A stretch of DNA of 34,407 nt from Nanobdellati archaeon (lineage in GTDB: Archaea > EX4484-52 > GLR71): contig JAHYJO010000014.1 in NCBI GenBank assembly GCA_019429125.1, forward strand, positions 10,335 through 44,741. Direction: 5' to 3'. The first letter of the stretch is position 1; every line of letters begins with the position of its first letter. This document shows positions 16,286-24,611 of this stretch, piece after piece. The notes beneath the pieces are model-generated. The model was not told the origin of the DNA and made no database searches. It was given only the letters and a program-made list of their open reading frames with translations. Made by a program: the position numbers and the translations under genes.

Positions 16286-16510
16286 TTATTTTTTTCCAGC
16301 AGAATCAACAGATTTATCTTGAACATGTTTATCAATAAGTCTTTTAAGTTCAAATATATGTTCAGCGCGCAAGAACACCCGTGCAAGAGAATCAAATTGT
16401 ATCATGAAATCATTGTGTGGGCTTACAATTTTCTTTAGAAATACAGCTGAACCTTTACTAAGATGCACAGTGTCGTATCCAGTCATTAGAATTCCACAAA
16501 GGTTATACAT
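16286..16510 (-). CDS. Unknown small protein (75-94 aa)
   Basis: Not recognised. From the ATG at 16510 it reads MYNLCGILMTGYDTVHLSKG, then a beta-rich part (SAVFLKKIVSPHNDFMIQFDS) and a helical charged tail ending SVDSAGKK. A GTG at 16570 would give 94 residues. Frame and composition look coding, and the gene lies 68 bases downstream of the FAD reductase on the same strand, possibly in the same unit. Confidence 0.45.
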   Translation of the reverse strand: MYNLCGILMTGYDTVHLSKGSAVFLKKIVSPHNDFMIQFDSLARVFLRAEHIFELKRLIDKHVQDKSVDSAGKK

Positions 16511-16577
16511 TTTGGAAGTATATAAATGGATATGTTGTGTATGGTAAGTGAATATCTTAAGTCTGCGCACTTTATGA

Positions 16578-17591
16578 TTATTTATATATTTTCTTTAGTA
16601 TTTTTAAGGGGTGTTTTGTATTTTTACAGAGAATAAACATAATCAGATATGCATATTTACCAAATAATTCATAAATTCGCCTATTTCTTAATGATTTTTT
16701 CATTTGTTTGTTAAGATGTTTTTTAATTATTGTTTCGTAATTTTCATCAGTAATAAAACTTTGTGCTGCATAATTTGCAGTCTGAATTGCATATCTCATA
16801 CCGAATCCCCACAGATAATCCTGAAACCCTCCTGCCTCTCCGATAAGTAATGCACCCATATCATCTTTTAGATTTTTTTTAATTTCAAAATGACCAAAGC
16901 CACTGAATCTTTTACCATTTTTGATATCATCCATGTTTATAAAATCTGAGAAATAATCGAGGGTCCTATCTAAATATTCATCACATTTTTTTGCACATTT
17001 CTTATTTAATACAGTTGCGATAGTACCATGTCCTTTGCGTATAAGTAGATATGCGTAAAAATCTTTTGCAATTTTATTATTATGTGCCATGTGGAATGTA
17101 TCTTCTGATTTTGTAGTGAATGTAATACCTCTTACAAGTCCACTAATTTTTTTTGGTCCTGTAGCATTAATATTTATTTTTATACCCTTAATGTAATTTT
17201 TATCAATATTAAAAAATACATTAACACCAACTTTTTTAGCTTGTTTTAATAAGCAATTATCAAGTGAATTAGGTTTCATTCCTCTTTGGATTAAGTATGC
17301 AAGTGTGTTGGTATCTTTGAAAATAAATTTATTATTTATTTTACCAACATGAAAGTCAATAGTATTCAATGGTTCATAATAAAAATCAGTATTAATTCCA
17401 AAACTTCGTATTTCTTCAAGAACATCAATATCTTCAGACCAATTTTCTATAGCTTGCCAGTCATCATTGAATCTTGTCCCAACAGTATTCTGAGATTCAT
17501 AAACATTTACATTATAACCATTTTTTGCCAATATTATTGCACAAGAAAGACCACTTATCCCTGCACCAAGTATGTTTATTGTTTTTGTCAT
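16578..17591 (-). CDS. FAD-dependent oxidoreductase, geranylgeranyl-reductase-related
   Basis: 337 residues with an N-terminal dinucleotide-binding motif INILGAGISGLSCAIILAKN and acidic end NVNVYES, and the second FAD motif LLIGEAGGFQDYLWGFGMRYAI near residue 250. This arrangement is that of the GGR family of flavoproteins, which saturate isoprenoid chains of archaeal lipids, but the protein is ~50-60 residues shorter than typical GGR and diverged. A TTTGD-type CxxxG motif (FRVxxCG...) is not seen, so a different substrate is possible. It lies 30 bases downstream of scpB. A second family member is at 24624. Confidence 0.7.
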   Translation of the reverse strand: MTKTINILGAGISGLSCAIILAKNGYNVNVYESQNTVGTRFNDDWQAIENWSEDIDVLEEIRSFGINTDFYYEPLNTIDFHVGKINNKFIFKDTNTLAYLIQRGMKPNSLDNCLLKQAKKVGVNVFFNIDKNYIKGIKININATGPKKISGLVRGITFTTKSEDTFHMAHNNKIAKDFYAYLLIRKGHGTIATVLNKKCAKKCDEYLDRTLDYFSDFINMDDIKNGKRFSGFGHFEIKKNLKDDMGALLIGEAGGFQDYLWGFGMRYAIQTANYAAQSFITDENYETIIKKHLNKQMKKSLRNRRIYELFGKYAYLIMFILCKNTKHPLKILKKIYK

Positions 17592-17621
17592 AAAATCATC
17601 TCATTGTTATCATATTTATAT

Positions 17622-18563
17622 TCAATCTTTAATCACATCCTCAAACGAACTCTTAAATTTTTTCCCTGGTTTATGTTCATCATCATCAGTTGTATCATCA
17701 CAAGAGTCCTCACTCTCATCATCAACTACTTTATCCTTTGTATCGTCCGAATTTTCAACCTTATCAACAACTACTTCATCTTTTTTGACATCCAAATCGT
17801 CATCCATTTCCTCATCCAAATTTCTAACCTTCTCAGCAACACTTGAAACATCAAACCTCGCCTCTTCAGGCAGATACCCTGTCTTATCCCTTCTTTTAAG
17901 TATGACTTCTTTCTTCCTCTCAACAATCTCTCTCAATTTGGCTGGAAGCTCATCATCTTCAGAATAAGACACATCTCGTGCATCAATTGCCAAGACTTCT
18001 TCTTTCACTTCCTTACTCTCAGGCTTTTTCTCTTTCACCTTAATCACAACATCTTTTAAGACATCATCAATATTTGTAGTTCCAAAATATTCTTTAAGTT
18101 CAACTGCGCTCTCAATACCGAAATAATCAAGAAATTTTCGTGTTATATGTATTATATTAGTGTGTCCTGCCGCCTCACGCCGGATAAAACCTTTATCCTC
18201 AAGCTCATTTAAGTGATCATATGCTCTGTTTCCTCGCACCTCAACGACATTGCTCTGCTTGACCGGATTCTTGTACGCAATCAAAGAAAGTGTCTGTAGC
18301 ACAGCTTTAGGGAAATCTTTATGTGGTGCAAGTCCGCTAACATTACTTTCCATATCAGAATGAACTTTCATCTGATAAAGTCCGTCCAATTCAACAATCC
18401 TAAGTCCACGTTCACCGTACTGCTCGCGCATTTCATCAATCAATTTTTTAATCTTTAGTTTAGGTATTTTGACGACCTGATACAGTTCCGCAAGAGATAT
18501 AGGTTTGCCTGCAACAAAAAGAGCCGCCTCTATAAGTTTTTTATTATCTTGTTTCAACAACAA
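17622..18563 (-). CDS. scpB: Segregation and condensation protein ScpB with acidic tail
   Basis: ScpB is the winged-helix subunit of SMC-ScpAB condensin and binds ScpA. Residues 1-170 carry the two winged helices: KKLIEAALFVAGKPISLAEL, GLRIVELDGLYQMKVHSD, VLQTLSLIAYKNPVKQSNVVEVRG and the HLNELEDKGFIRREAAG turn. Bacterial and archaeal ScpB usually ends near 180-200 residues; here ~120 extra residues follow, a charged region ending in an Asp/Glu-rich, low-complexity tail (DESEDSCDDTTDDDEH). The gene is 16 bases downstream of scpA on the same strand, so they are cotranscribed. The smc gene is at 27094. Confidence 0.9.
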   Translation of the reverse strand: MLLKQDNKKLIEAALFVAGKPISLAELYQVVKIPKLKIKKLIDEMREQYGERGLRIVELDGLYQMKVHSDMESNVSGLAPHKDFPKAVLQTLSLIAYKNPVKQSNVVEVRGNRAYDHLNELEDKGFIRREAAGHTNIIHITRKFLDYFGIESAVELKEYFGTTNIDDVLKDVVIKVKEKKPESKEVKEEVLAIDARDVSYSEDDELPAKLREIVERKKEVILKRRDKTGYLPEEARFDVSSVAEKVRNLDEEMDDDLDVKKDEVVVDKVENSDDTKDKVVDDESEDSCDDTTDDDEHKPGKKFKSSFEDVIKD

Positions 18564-18579
18564 ACACCTTTACTTGCAA

Positions 18580-19317
18580 CTATTGTTGAGCAACAGTTAA
18601 ATATATTTCACCAAACATTTCAGGTTGATCTATAGATACTCTTCCCTGGTTAGATAGGTGAAGCATAGAATTAAAGTTCCTTATGACCTTTTTTTTGTCA
18701 GACACATCCACAATTGATGAGAATTTCAGAATATTGTCAACATTAATATTATCACAGATTTTTTCAAAAAGTTCTTCAATATTGTCAGTTATATCTTCAC
18801 CTAAAAGATCAATTTGGAAAACCTCACGTGCTTCTCTGCGGTTCTTGATAGTCATCGCATTATCAAGTGCATTTATAAGTTCATTAAGTGTGACTTTACC
18901 TTGCGGTCTTCTAAATATTGGCACACTAATTGGCGGAATCTTAATGTCTGACACATCAATCTTTTCATTGCATGTCTCAAGGTTATATGCTTCTTCTTGA
19001 GCATTTATACCTTCACCCGAATCATCTTCAACAATTTTAAACGTATCCACCTTCATCCTGTAAAGTATGGCTGCTGTAAGTATAATTTTTGCTGGTATCC
19101 TAAGGTCCTCTTTCTTAGTATTTTTGATGTAATCCATAAACCTCGCAGAAAGAACTACAAGGTCAATATCCCATGGGTTCATATCGCTTGTCAATGCAAG
19201 GAGCACGTTTTCCCATTTGCCAGAACTTATGTTTTCAACTATATTATCATGGCTCAATTTTTCAGGTTCTGAGAATGAATCCTCACGATTGATATCTATG
19301 TTTTTTATTTCTTCCAT
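18580..19317 (-). CDS. scpA: Segregation and condensation protein ScpA (kleisin)
   Basis: The kleisin subunit, which bridges the SMC heads. The N-terminal part shows WENVLLALTSDMNPWDIDLVVLSARFMDYI (the family motif with NPWDIDIV...), then LRIPAKIILTAAILYRMK, matching archaeal ScpA. The C-terminal winged helix covers DNINVDNILKFSSIVDVSDKKKVIRNFNSMLHLSNQGRVSIDQPEMFGEIYLTV. 245 residues is normal. It starts with ATG, has a divergent promoter gap before the PurF-like gene, and is followed by scpB. Confidence 0.92.
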   Translation of the reverse strand: MEEIKNIDINREDSFSEPEKLSHDNIVENISSGKWENVLLALTSDMNPWDIDLVVLSARFMDYIKNTKKEDLRIPAKIILTAAILYRMKVDTFKIVEDDSGEGINAQEEAYNLETCNEKIDVSDIKIPPISVPIFRRPQGKVTLNELINALDNAMTIKNRREAREVFQIDLLGEDITDNIEELFEKICDNINVDNILKFSSIVDVSDKKKVIRNFNSMLHLSNQGRVSIDQPEMFGEIYLTVAQQ

Positions 19318-19633
19318 AATATCAACCCTAAAAAGATTATGATACCTGATTTAAATAATTGAGGTCATTTATGTTGTTTGGCAGTGCATGGGACCAAAGC
19401 ATTGTTTGACGGATTACTACCGTGAAGTTTGTCCTGCATTCCACACATGTTATAAATGCCTCGATAAGTCCGATTGAAATCAACTTATTCGATTATTCTC
19501 ATCAGGCTTTTTATTGAACAATTATAATTATTGTTTTTAGGATATATATAAGTTTCGGTTTTTGAATATATAGTTTAGTTACAATAATTTAATCTTTAAT
19601 AACTTTCACAACCTTTCAATAATTAAGAAACAT
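19318..19633. other. Divergent intergenic region between scpA and the PurF-like gene
   Basis: 316 bases. The part from about 19378 to 19500 is clearly less AT-rich than the flanks and contains a candidate small Cys-rich ORF. A TATA-like gatatatataag at about 19540 faces the PurF-like gene, ~60-90 bases before its ATG. Confidence 0.45.
19388..19477 (+). CDS. Candidate Cys/His-rich micro-ORF (29 aa)
   Basis: The ORF reads MGPKHCLTDYYREVCPAFHT then CYKCLDKSD. It has four Cys and two His in 29 residues, like a minimal zinc finger, in a GC-raised island. The preceding codons add another Cys (WQC). No ribosome-binding site is obvious, and the opposite strand is also open over the same bases (a 44-residue frame with CVEC), so which strand codes, if either, is uncertain. 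An RNA gene is an alternative. Confidence 0.25.
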   Translation: MGPKHCLTDYYREVCPAFHTCYKCLDKSD

Positions 19634-21400
19634 ATGTGTGGTGTGATTGGAGGATTTAGGCTTGTAGCACCAATGGACCATTCTTATTCTGAGTTATGCA
19701 AAAATTCAATTACTGGAGAAATAATCTCTCAACTTCTAAAAGGTTTAAGTAACAGAGGTCACGAATCTGTAGGGCTTGTTATGGAATCCTCAAATGATAT
19801 TAGATTCGTCGAACAAGATACTGGAACTGTTTCAGATTTCCTAAATACTTATGGTGTAGATATAGACTATTTCTTAAAAAATATAGATCTCAAAGATTTT
19901 ATAGGGCACATACGTTATGCAACAAGCAGTGGCACAAAAATTGACAATAAAAGTACTGAAACAAACAATATACATCCTATTTTCATAGGGTCAGACAATT
20001 ACAATCTGATTCTTGCAGAAAATGGCCAGACTTATTCAGACACTATTTGTATTCACGATGAATGTGTGGATGGTTACCTAAAACCCGGTATGTTGAATCG
20101 TTACGGCGCAACAAATGACACTTCATTTAAAGGGATGCGGCTTCTTGATATCCTTGAGAACAGTAACACCTCTCAAAAAAGTTTTCATGACATTTTATTG
20201 TCAGGTCTTGATACTTTATATGATGAAACTTTTGACAATGGTATGTTTTCAACACTTGGGCAAATAAAAGATAAAGTCTCAGGAAAATCATATTTTGTTG
20301 TCATGCGCGACGGTGGCCGTCCATTATATCAGTTTGATCTTGATGGTTTTAGGATATTTTGTTCTGAATCTTCTGCAATAACTGATATTATGCAAAATCT
20401 TGAGATTAATCTTGATGCCAAAAACATTATGCAGTTCCCATCAGGGGGCATAAGTGTATATGATTTAGATTTAGGAACTAGTTTCAATCAACAAAAGGAG
20501 GCAAAACCAGACTGTTTTTTTGAATATGCATATCTGATGAATCAAAATACCTTTGTGCCTAATATTAATTATGATCTTGTTAAAGTTGATGACATCCGTG
20601 CAACTCTTGGTATCCAGACACTCGAAGAACATCCAGAAATTCTTAATCTTCTGAAAAATAATAAGGATTGTATGTTGTCATCTGTACCTAATTCAGGTCT
20701 TTCATATACAAAATTATTCAAAGATAAATATGGTATTGATGATACACAGTTCATAACAAGAAACCCAAATTACGATTACCGCACATTTATAGCAAGTGAT
20801 GACCCAAAAATAAGATTAAGCAAAGCAAACGATAAGTTTATAATAAGTCCTGATGTCAAAGGTAAAAAAGTAGTAATCTTTGACGACAGCCTGGTACGAT
20901 ATAATGTTGCCTCCGTCTTAAACAAAAAGTTAAGAAAAGCCGGCGCAGAAGAAGTATATTATCTTTTTGCCACACCACCAATAATAAGTCCCTGCTATGG
21001 TGGGATAAACACATACAGAAAAGATCTTGCAGTGACAGCTATTGAAAAACTTTCAAAAAGAAAAATCACTGCAAAAGCTATAGGTATAGATTATTATGGT
21101 ACTGGTGCACACAAAGGTTTTGAAAATGCACTAAAATCATTTGAACACGAGCAGGTTATAATGGACTATTTAGGTGGTCCTGTAAAGACAGATGGTGTTG
21201 GATTTTTGAGCATCGCCGGTCTTAATAAAGTATTTAATAATTTAAACCTTCCACCCCCATCACAATGTTGTGTCACAGGTAAATATCCATACAAGTTTGA
21301 TGGTATAGAAGACTGGGACTATGTACCTTCTAAGGTTTACAATGCAGCAATCACACATTTTAAGATATACAATGATAGTACTTGTTTAGCAAAAAAATAA
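19634..21400 (+). CDS. PurF-like glutamine amidotransferase / phosphoribosyltransferase-like protein
   Basis: 588 residues with the class II (Ntn) glutaminase domain: MCGVIGGF with nucleophile Cys2, NRGHESVG, GHIRYATSSG, LAENGQ (oxyanion Asn-Gly), and FCSESSAI. A PurF-type phosphoribosyltransferase fold follows (PNSGLSYTKLF, RTFI, KVVIFDDSLVRYNVASVLNK, AEEVYYLFATPPIISPCYGGI). PurF normally has DDSIVRGTTS in the PRPP loop; here GTT is replaced by YNV, so PRPP binding may be impaired or altered. It is also ~100 residues longer than PurF, with extra sequence around residues 130-190. I therefore do not call it purF. No other purine genes are nearby. Confidence 0.75.
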   Translation: MCGVIGGFRLVAPMDHSYSELCKNSITGEIISQLLKGLSNRGHESVGLVMESSNDIRFVEQDTGTVSDFLNTYGVDIDYFLKNIDLKDFIGHIRYATSSGTKIDNKSTETNNIHPIFIGSDNYNLILAENGQTYSDTICIHDECVDGYLKPGMLNRYGATNDTSFKGMRLLDILENSNTSQKSFHDILLSGLDTLYDETFDNGMFSTLGQIKDKVSGKSYFVVMRDGGRPLYQFDLDGFRIFCSESSAITDIMQNLEINLDAKNIMQFPSGGISVYDLDLGTSFNQQKEAKPDCFFEYAYLMNQNTFVPNINYDLVKVDDIRATLGIQTLEEHPEILNLLKNNKDCMLSSVPNSGLSYTKLFKDKYGIDDTQFITRNPNYDYRTFIASDDPKIRLSKANDKFIISPDVKGKKVVIFDDSLVRYNVASVLNKKLRKAGAEEVYYLFATPPIISPCYGGINTYRKDLAVTAIEKLSKRKITAKAIGIDYYGTGAHKGFENALKSFEHEQVIMDYLGGPVKTDGVGFLSIAGLNKVFNNLNLPPPSQCCVTGKYPYKFDGIEDWDYVPSKVYNAAITHFKIYNDSTCLAKK

Positions 21401-21720
21401 TCAATATGCTCAGGCCGTTATGGTATGATTTTCAATAAGTTATAATTGTTACAAAATCAATAGCTAACGCTTAAAAATGTGTTGTTAAAAAATCTTAAAA
21501 ATTATTTAATCGTATTCTTATAAAATCGATAGCTTGCACCCAACTTAAAAAAGTATAAATATAATTATTTCAAAAAATAGTAGTTATCTCTTAAAAAATC
21601 AAAATTAATCAAGACAAAAATTAGCTAAACAAATACCAATGATACAATTCCTCTAAAAATCATAATATAAAACATCACCAACATTTAAAAAATTATACAC
21701 AACATTATAAATTGATTTAA
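21401..21720. other. AT-rich intergenic region before aspS
   Basis: 320 bases with no gene seen. It holds two similar short blocks, aaaatcaatagct (21453) and aaaatcgatagct (21522), each followed by a ttaaaaa stretch. A TATA-like tttaaaaaatta lies ~25-30 bases before the aspS ATG, suggesting a leaderless aspS transcript. Confidence 0.4.
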
Positions 21721-23013
21721 ATGGAACGAACATATTCTTCAGACATTAAGGCAGGCGCAAAAGTACGACTCTCTGGTTGGGTTCATGAAAAAAGAGACTT
21801 AGGCAAACTTGTATTTCTCATAGTTCGAGATATGGAAGGTCTTTCGCAAGTGACTGCAAAAACCGGTGAGACTGACGATGCGCTAGTTGAACTGGTAAAA
21901 AAAATAGGCAAAGAGTTTGTAGTGGACATTGAAGGCACAGCAGAACAGAATGATCGCGCACCAAACGGTGTCGAGATAAAACCAACAAAGATAACAATAA
22001 TCTCCGAAGCACAATCACCTTTACCTATAGAATCAACAGGAAAAGTCCAGTCAGACCTTGACACAAGACTTGACAATCGATTCCTTGACCTTAGACGCCC
22101 TGAAGTAAGAGCAATATTCTCAATCCAGAACCAGATTATGCGCAGTTTCAGACGAACTTTAGATGATGCAGGTTTCCTAGAGATAACACCTCCTGGTGTA
22201 ATTGCAGCATCCTCTGAAGGTGGCGCAGAACTTTTCCCTATACCTTATTACAATAAAGAAGCATTCCTCGCCCAAAGTCCACAAATATACAAACAAATGG
22301 CAGTCATGGGTGGTATGGAAAAAGTATCCATGATAACTCCAGTCTGGCGGGCTGAAAGATCAAACACTACAAGACACCTATCTGAAGTAAGGCAGATGGA
22401 CATAGAGATGGGTTTTGCAACCGACAAAGAAGCGATGGATGTCTTAGATAATGTAATACTTAACATATTTTCAGATGTAAAGGCAAACTGCGAAACCAAA
22501 CTTAAACTTTTAGAGACCGATTTTAATGTCCCCAAACTACCTCTTAAAAGAGTAACATATACAGACACATTAAAGATGCTTGAAAAAGAAGGTATAAACC
22601 TCAAATGGGGCGAAGATTTATCCACGCCTGCTGAAAAGAAGATTTGTGAAATAATAGGCTGGGATACACCATTCTACATAACTGAATGGCCGACAGATGT
22701 GCGCGCATTCTATTCAATGCCTGATGAAAAAAATCCAAATATCTGCCACGCATTTGATTTGATGTTTAGGGGTGTTGAGCTATTGTCTGGTGCACAGCGT
22801 ATCCACATACCCGAACTATTAATCGAGCGCATAAAAGCAAAAGGTATGGACTCTGAAAACTTCAAGTTCTACATTGACACTTTCAGGTATGGAGCACCAC
22901 CTCACGCAGGGTGGTCCATAGGTCTTGAAAGAATAACAATGTTAATGACTAATAGAGATAACATAAGAGAAGCATGCCTGTTCCCAAGAGATCCGAAAAG
23001 GTTAACACCTTAA
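21721..23013 (+). CDS. aspS: Aspartyl-tRNA synthetase, archaeal type, likely non-discriminating
   Basis: Charges tRNA(Asp) with Asp. 430 residues, the archaeal/eukaryal AspRS layout: N-terminal OB-fold anticodon domain (VRLSGWVHEKRDLGKLVFLIVRD), TRLDNRFLDLRRPEV, then the class II core with motif 2 (VWRAERSNTTRHLSEVRQMDIEM) and motif 3 (HAGWSIGLERITMLM), ending LFPRDPKRLTP. The residues matching Trp26 and Lys85 of the discriminating Thermococcus enzyme are His22 and Pro81, the pair known from non-discriminating AspRS that also charge tRNA(Asn). That would require a GatCAB elsewhere. Its 3' end is the source of the direct repeats at 24431-24561. Confidence 0.95.
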   Translation: MERTYSSDIKAGAKVRLSGWVHEKRDLGKLVFLIVRDMEGLSQVTAKTGETDDALVELVKKIGKEFVVDIEGTAEQNDRAPNGVEIKPTKITIISEAQSPLPIESTGKVQSDLDTRLDNRFLDLRRPEVRAIFSIQNQIMRSFRRTLDDAGFLEITPPGVIAASSEGGAELFPIPYYNKEAFLAQSPQIYKQMAVMGGMEKVSMITPVWRAERSNTTRHLSEVRQMDIEMGFATDKEAMDVLDNVILNIFSDVKANCETKLKLLETDFNVPKLPLKRVTYTDTLKMLEKEGINLKWGEDLSTPAEKKICEIIGWDTPFYITEWPTDVRAFYSMPDEKNPNICHAFDLMFRGVELLSGAQRIHIPELLIERIKAKGMDSENFKFYIDTFRYGAPPHAGWSIGLERITMLMTNRDNIREACLFPRDPKRLTP

Positions 23014-23014
23014 T
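22977..23014 (+). repeat. Direct repeat DR1 (3' end of aspS)
   Basis: 38 bases beginning cctgttcccaagagatccg and ending at the aspS stop. Identical to 24509-24546, and the T-rich terminator after both matches too with one difference. It marks the left border of the ATPase-gene segment. Confidence 0.9.
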
Positions 23015-23027
23015 ATTTTTTATTTTT

Positions 23028-24284
23028 TTATTCCAATAACCATTTCCATATTGGTTTAATTGTTATTGTTTTTGTATTAATTTTTATTTCTTTTTCTTCA
23101 TCTTCTGTAAGTATCAGTCCTTCATTTAAATCATAAGAATTCATTGCATCTAAAAGTCCGTCAATCTCTCTATTTTTTGTATTTTCATCGTCCATATTTT
23201 GTGTCACTTGAATTGCCATTGTTATATATCTGCCATCCCTTATGACAAAATCACATTCTTTTTTACGTTTATGATAATATATCTCTTTATTTCTGCGTTT
23301 TAATTCTAAGAATACAACATTTTCTAATATTCGTCCATAATCACGAGATGTCCTAAAACCTAAAACATTTGCGAGTGCAGTATCTATAAGGTATATTTTT
23401 TTATTTGCGTATATCTGTTTTTTTAATGATATGTCAAATCGAGGAACTAAAAATGTAAGATAGCTGTTTTCCATATATTCTATATATTCTTTTATTGTAG
23501 TTGCACTTGTAAGACCTGTCATATTTTTAAGATTGTTGAAGCTTACTTCTTTACCTATATTGCTTGATATAAAATATATGATTTCTTTCAATGCTTTCTC
23601 ATTTTTTAAGTTATATCTTGTGATTATGTCGCGATATAATATATTTTCATATAATGCTTTAAGATACTCGACCTTTTCAGTTTTAACAAATTCAGGGAAT
23701 CCACCTTTTTCTATAAATTCATTAAAATACCGTTTGATATTACTTTTGTCAATCCCCGTTATCATTTTATCCGTTTTGACTTGATAATTTTTAAAATTTA
23801 AGAATTCTTTAAATGAAAATGGATAAAGGGTAAAATTAATATTTCTACCCGTAAGATGTGTCCCTAACTCACGACTCAACATGCTTGCATTTGAACCAGT
23901 GATATATATTTTTTTATCTGCATCATGTAATCGTCTTACAAAACGTTCCCATCCATTTATGTTCTGTATCTCATCAAAGAAAAATATATCAATTTCATCA
24001 TATAATTCTATAAGAACTTCATGCATTATCTTAAAATCATCAACATTAAAATTAATGAATCTTTCATCATCAAAGTTGACATAATAACTCTGAGCATGAT
24101 ACTTTTTTCTGATATCTTCCATCAATGTAGATTTACCACATCGTCTTATTCCTGAAATAATTAAAATAAATTTATCTTGTTCATAATTACATATAGTAGT
24201 TTCTAAATCTCTTTTTATTATATTCTCTGTTGCTTTTATCTGATTCTGTTCAATTAATAATTGTTTCAATTCCTCTCTATTCAT
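23028..24284 (-). CDS. AAA ATPase with DUF4143 (archaeal-type ATPase)
   Basis: From the ATG at 24284 (419 aa) the protein has Walker A GIRRCGKST (residues 45-53), Walker B IDIFFFDEIQN (about 98-108) with the typical NINGWERFVRRLHD, a sensor YITGSNASML, then TGRNINFTLYPFSFKEFLNF. A winged-helix and DUF4143 nuclease-like C-terminal part follows (YHKRKKECDFVIRD, a PD-(D/E)xK-like strand). The frame runs back to 24416, but the palindromic operator and TATA lie inside that part, so the start is downstream. These ATPases are numerous, mobile and of unknown function in archaea. Convergent with aspS and enclosed by duplicated aspS-tail sequence. Confidence 0.88.
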   Translation of the reverse strand: MNREELKQLLIEQNQIKATENIIKRDLETTICNYEQDKFILIISGIRRCGKSTLMEDIRKKYHAQSYYVNFDDERFINFNVDDFKIMHEVLIELYDEIDIFFFDEIQNINGWERFVRRLHDADKKIYITGSNASMLSRELGTHLTGRNINFTLYPFSFKEFLNFKNYQVKTDKMITGIDKSNIKRYFNEFIEKGGFPEFVKTEKVEYLKALYENILYRDIITRYNLKNEKALKEIIYFISSNIGKEVSFNNLKNMTGLTSATTIKEYIEYMENSYLTFLVPRFDISLKKQIYANKKIYLIDTALANVLGFRTSRDYGRILENVVFLELKRRNKEIYYHKRKKECDFVIRDGRYITMAIQVTQNMDDENTKNREIDGLLDAMNSYDLNEGLILTEDEEKEIKINTKTITIKPIWKWLLE

Positions 24285-24317
24285 ATTTTTATTTGGGTTT
24301 CTATTCTTTATAAACAT

Positions 24318-24333
24318 TTGGTCTGTCAAACCA
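24318..24333 (-). promoter_or_regulatory. Second, imperfect operator-like inverted repeat
   Basis: ttggtctgtcaaacca has TTGGT-like arms (TGGT/ACCA, 7-base centre) resembling the perfect palindrome 14 bases away. It lies about where transcription of the ATPase gene would start. Confidence 0.4.
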
Positions 24334-24347
24334 CAAAAAGTAATATT

Positions 24348-24370
24348 TATTTGGTTTATAAAACCAAATA
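24348..24370 (-). promoter_or_regulatory. Palindromic operator overlapping the TATA box of the ATPase gene
   Basis: A perfect inverted repeat with 10-base arms and a 3-base centre; the core is TTTGGTTTATAAAACCAAA. TTTATAAA in its middle is a good archaeal TATA box, ~75 bases before the ATG at 24284. A dimeric regulator bound here would block TBP. Autoregulation by the ATPase or its winged helix is inferred only. Confidence 0.65.
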
Positions 24371-24430
24371 CTCCGATTGATACTGATTTTATATAGGATT
24401 TAACTATGTCTTGCAAATTAAAGGTATCCT

Positions 24431-24461
24431 ATGTATAATCTACCTGTTCCCAAGAGATCCG
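24431..24461 (+). repeat. Direct repeat DR2 (partial aspS tail)
   Basis: 31 bases starting atgtataatctacctgttcc; identical to 24497-24527. Its last 19 bases are the aspS-tail sequence of DR1. After the shared part it diverges (caaaattgcgtcc). Confidence 0.85.
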
Positions 24462-24496
24462 CAAAATTGCGTCCAGATATGACGGTACTCTTATTT

Positions 24497-24561
24497 ATGT
24501 ATAATCTACCTGTTCCCAAGAGATCCGAAAAGGTTAACACCTTAATCTTTTTTATTTTTTT
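24497..24561 (+). repeat. Direct repeat DR3 (aspS tail plus terminator)
   Basis: Starts with the same 31 bases as DR2, then continues with the full aspS end (cctgttcccaagagatccg ... ttaacaccttaat at 24509-24546) and its T-rich terminator. This is the right border of the segment carrying the ATPase gene. Confidence 0.9.
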
Positions 24562-24611
24562 CTTGCATTAACTTTAAATAGAATTAATCAGAATTATTCT
24601 TATACTTCTTT

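Noticed and set aside
17349-17967. Plus-strand frames over the FAD reductase and scpB
   Set aside because: The second encodes poly-Ser runs that are simply the reverse of the acidic ScpB tail; the first is Ile/Tyr-rich shadow sequence.
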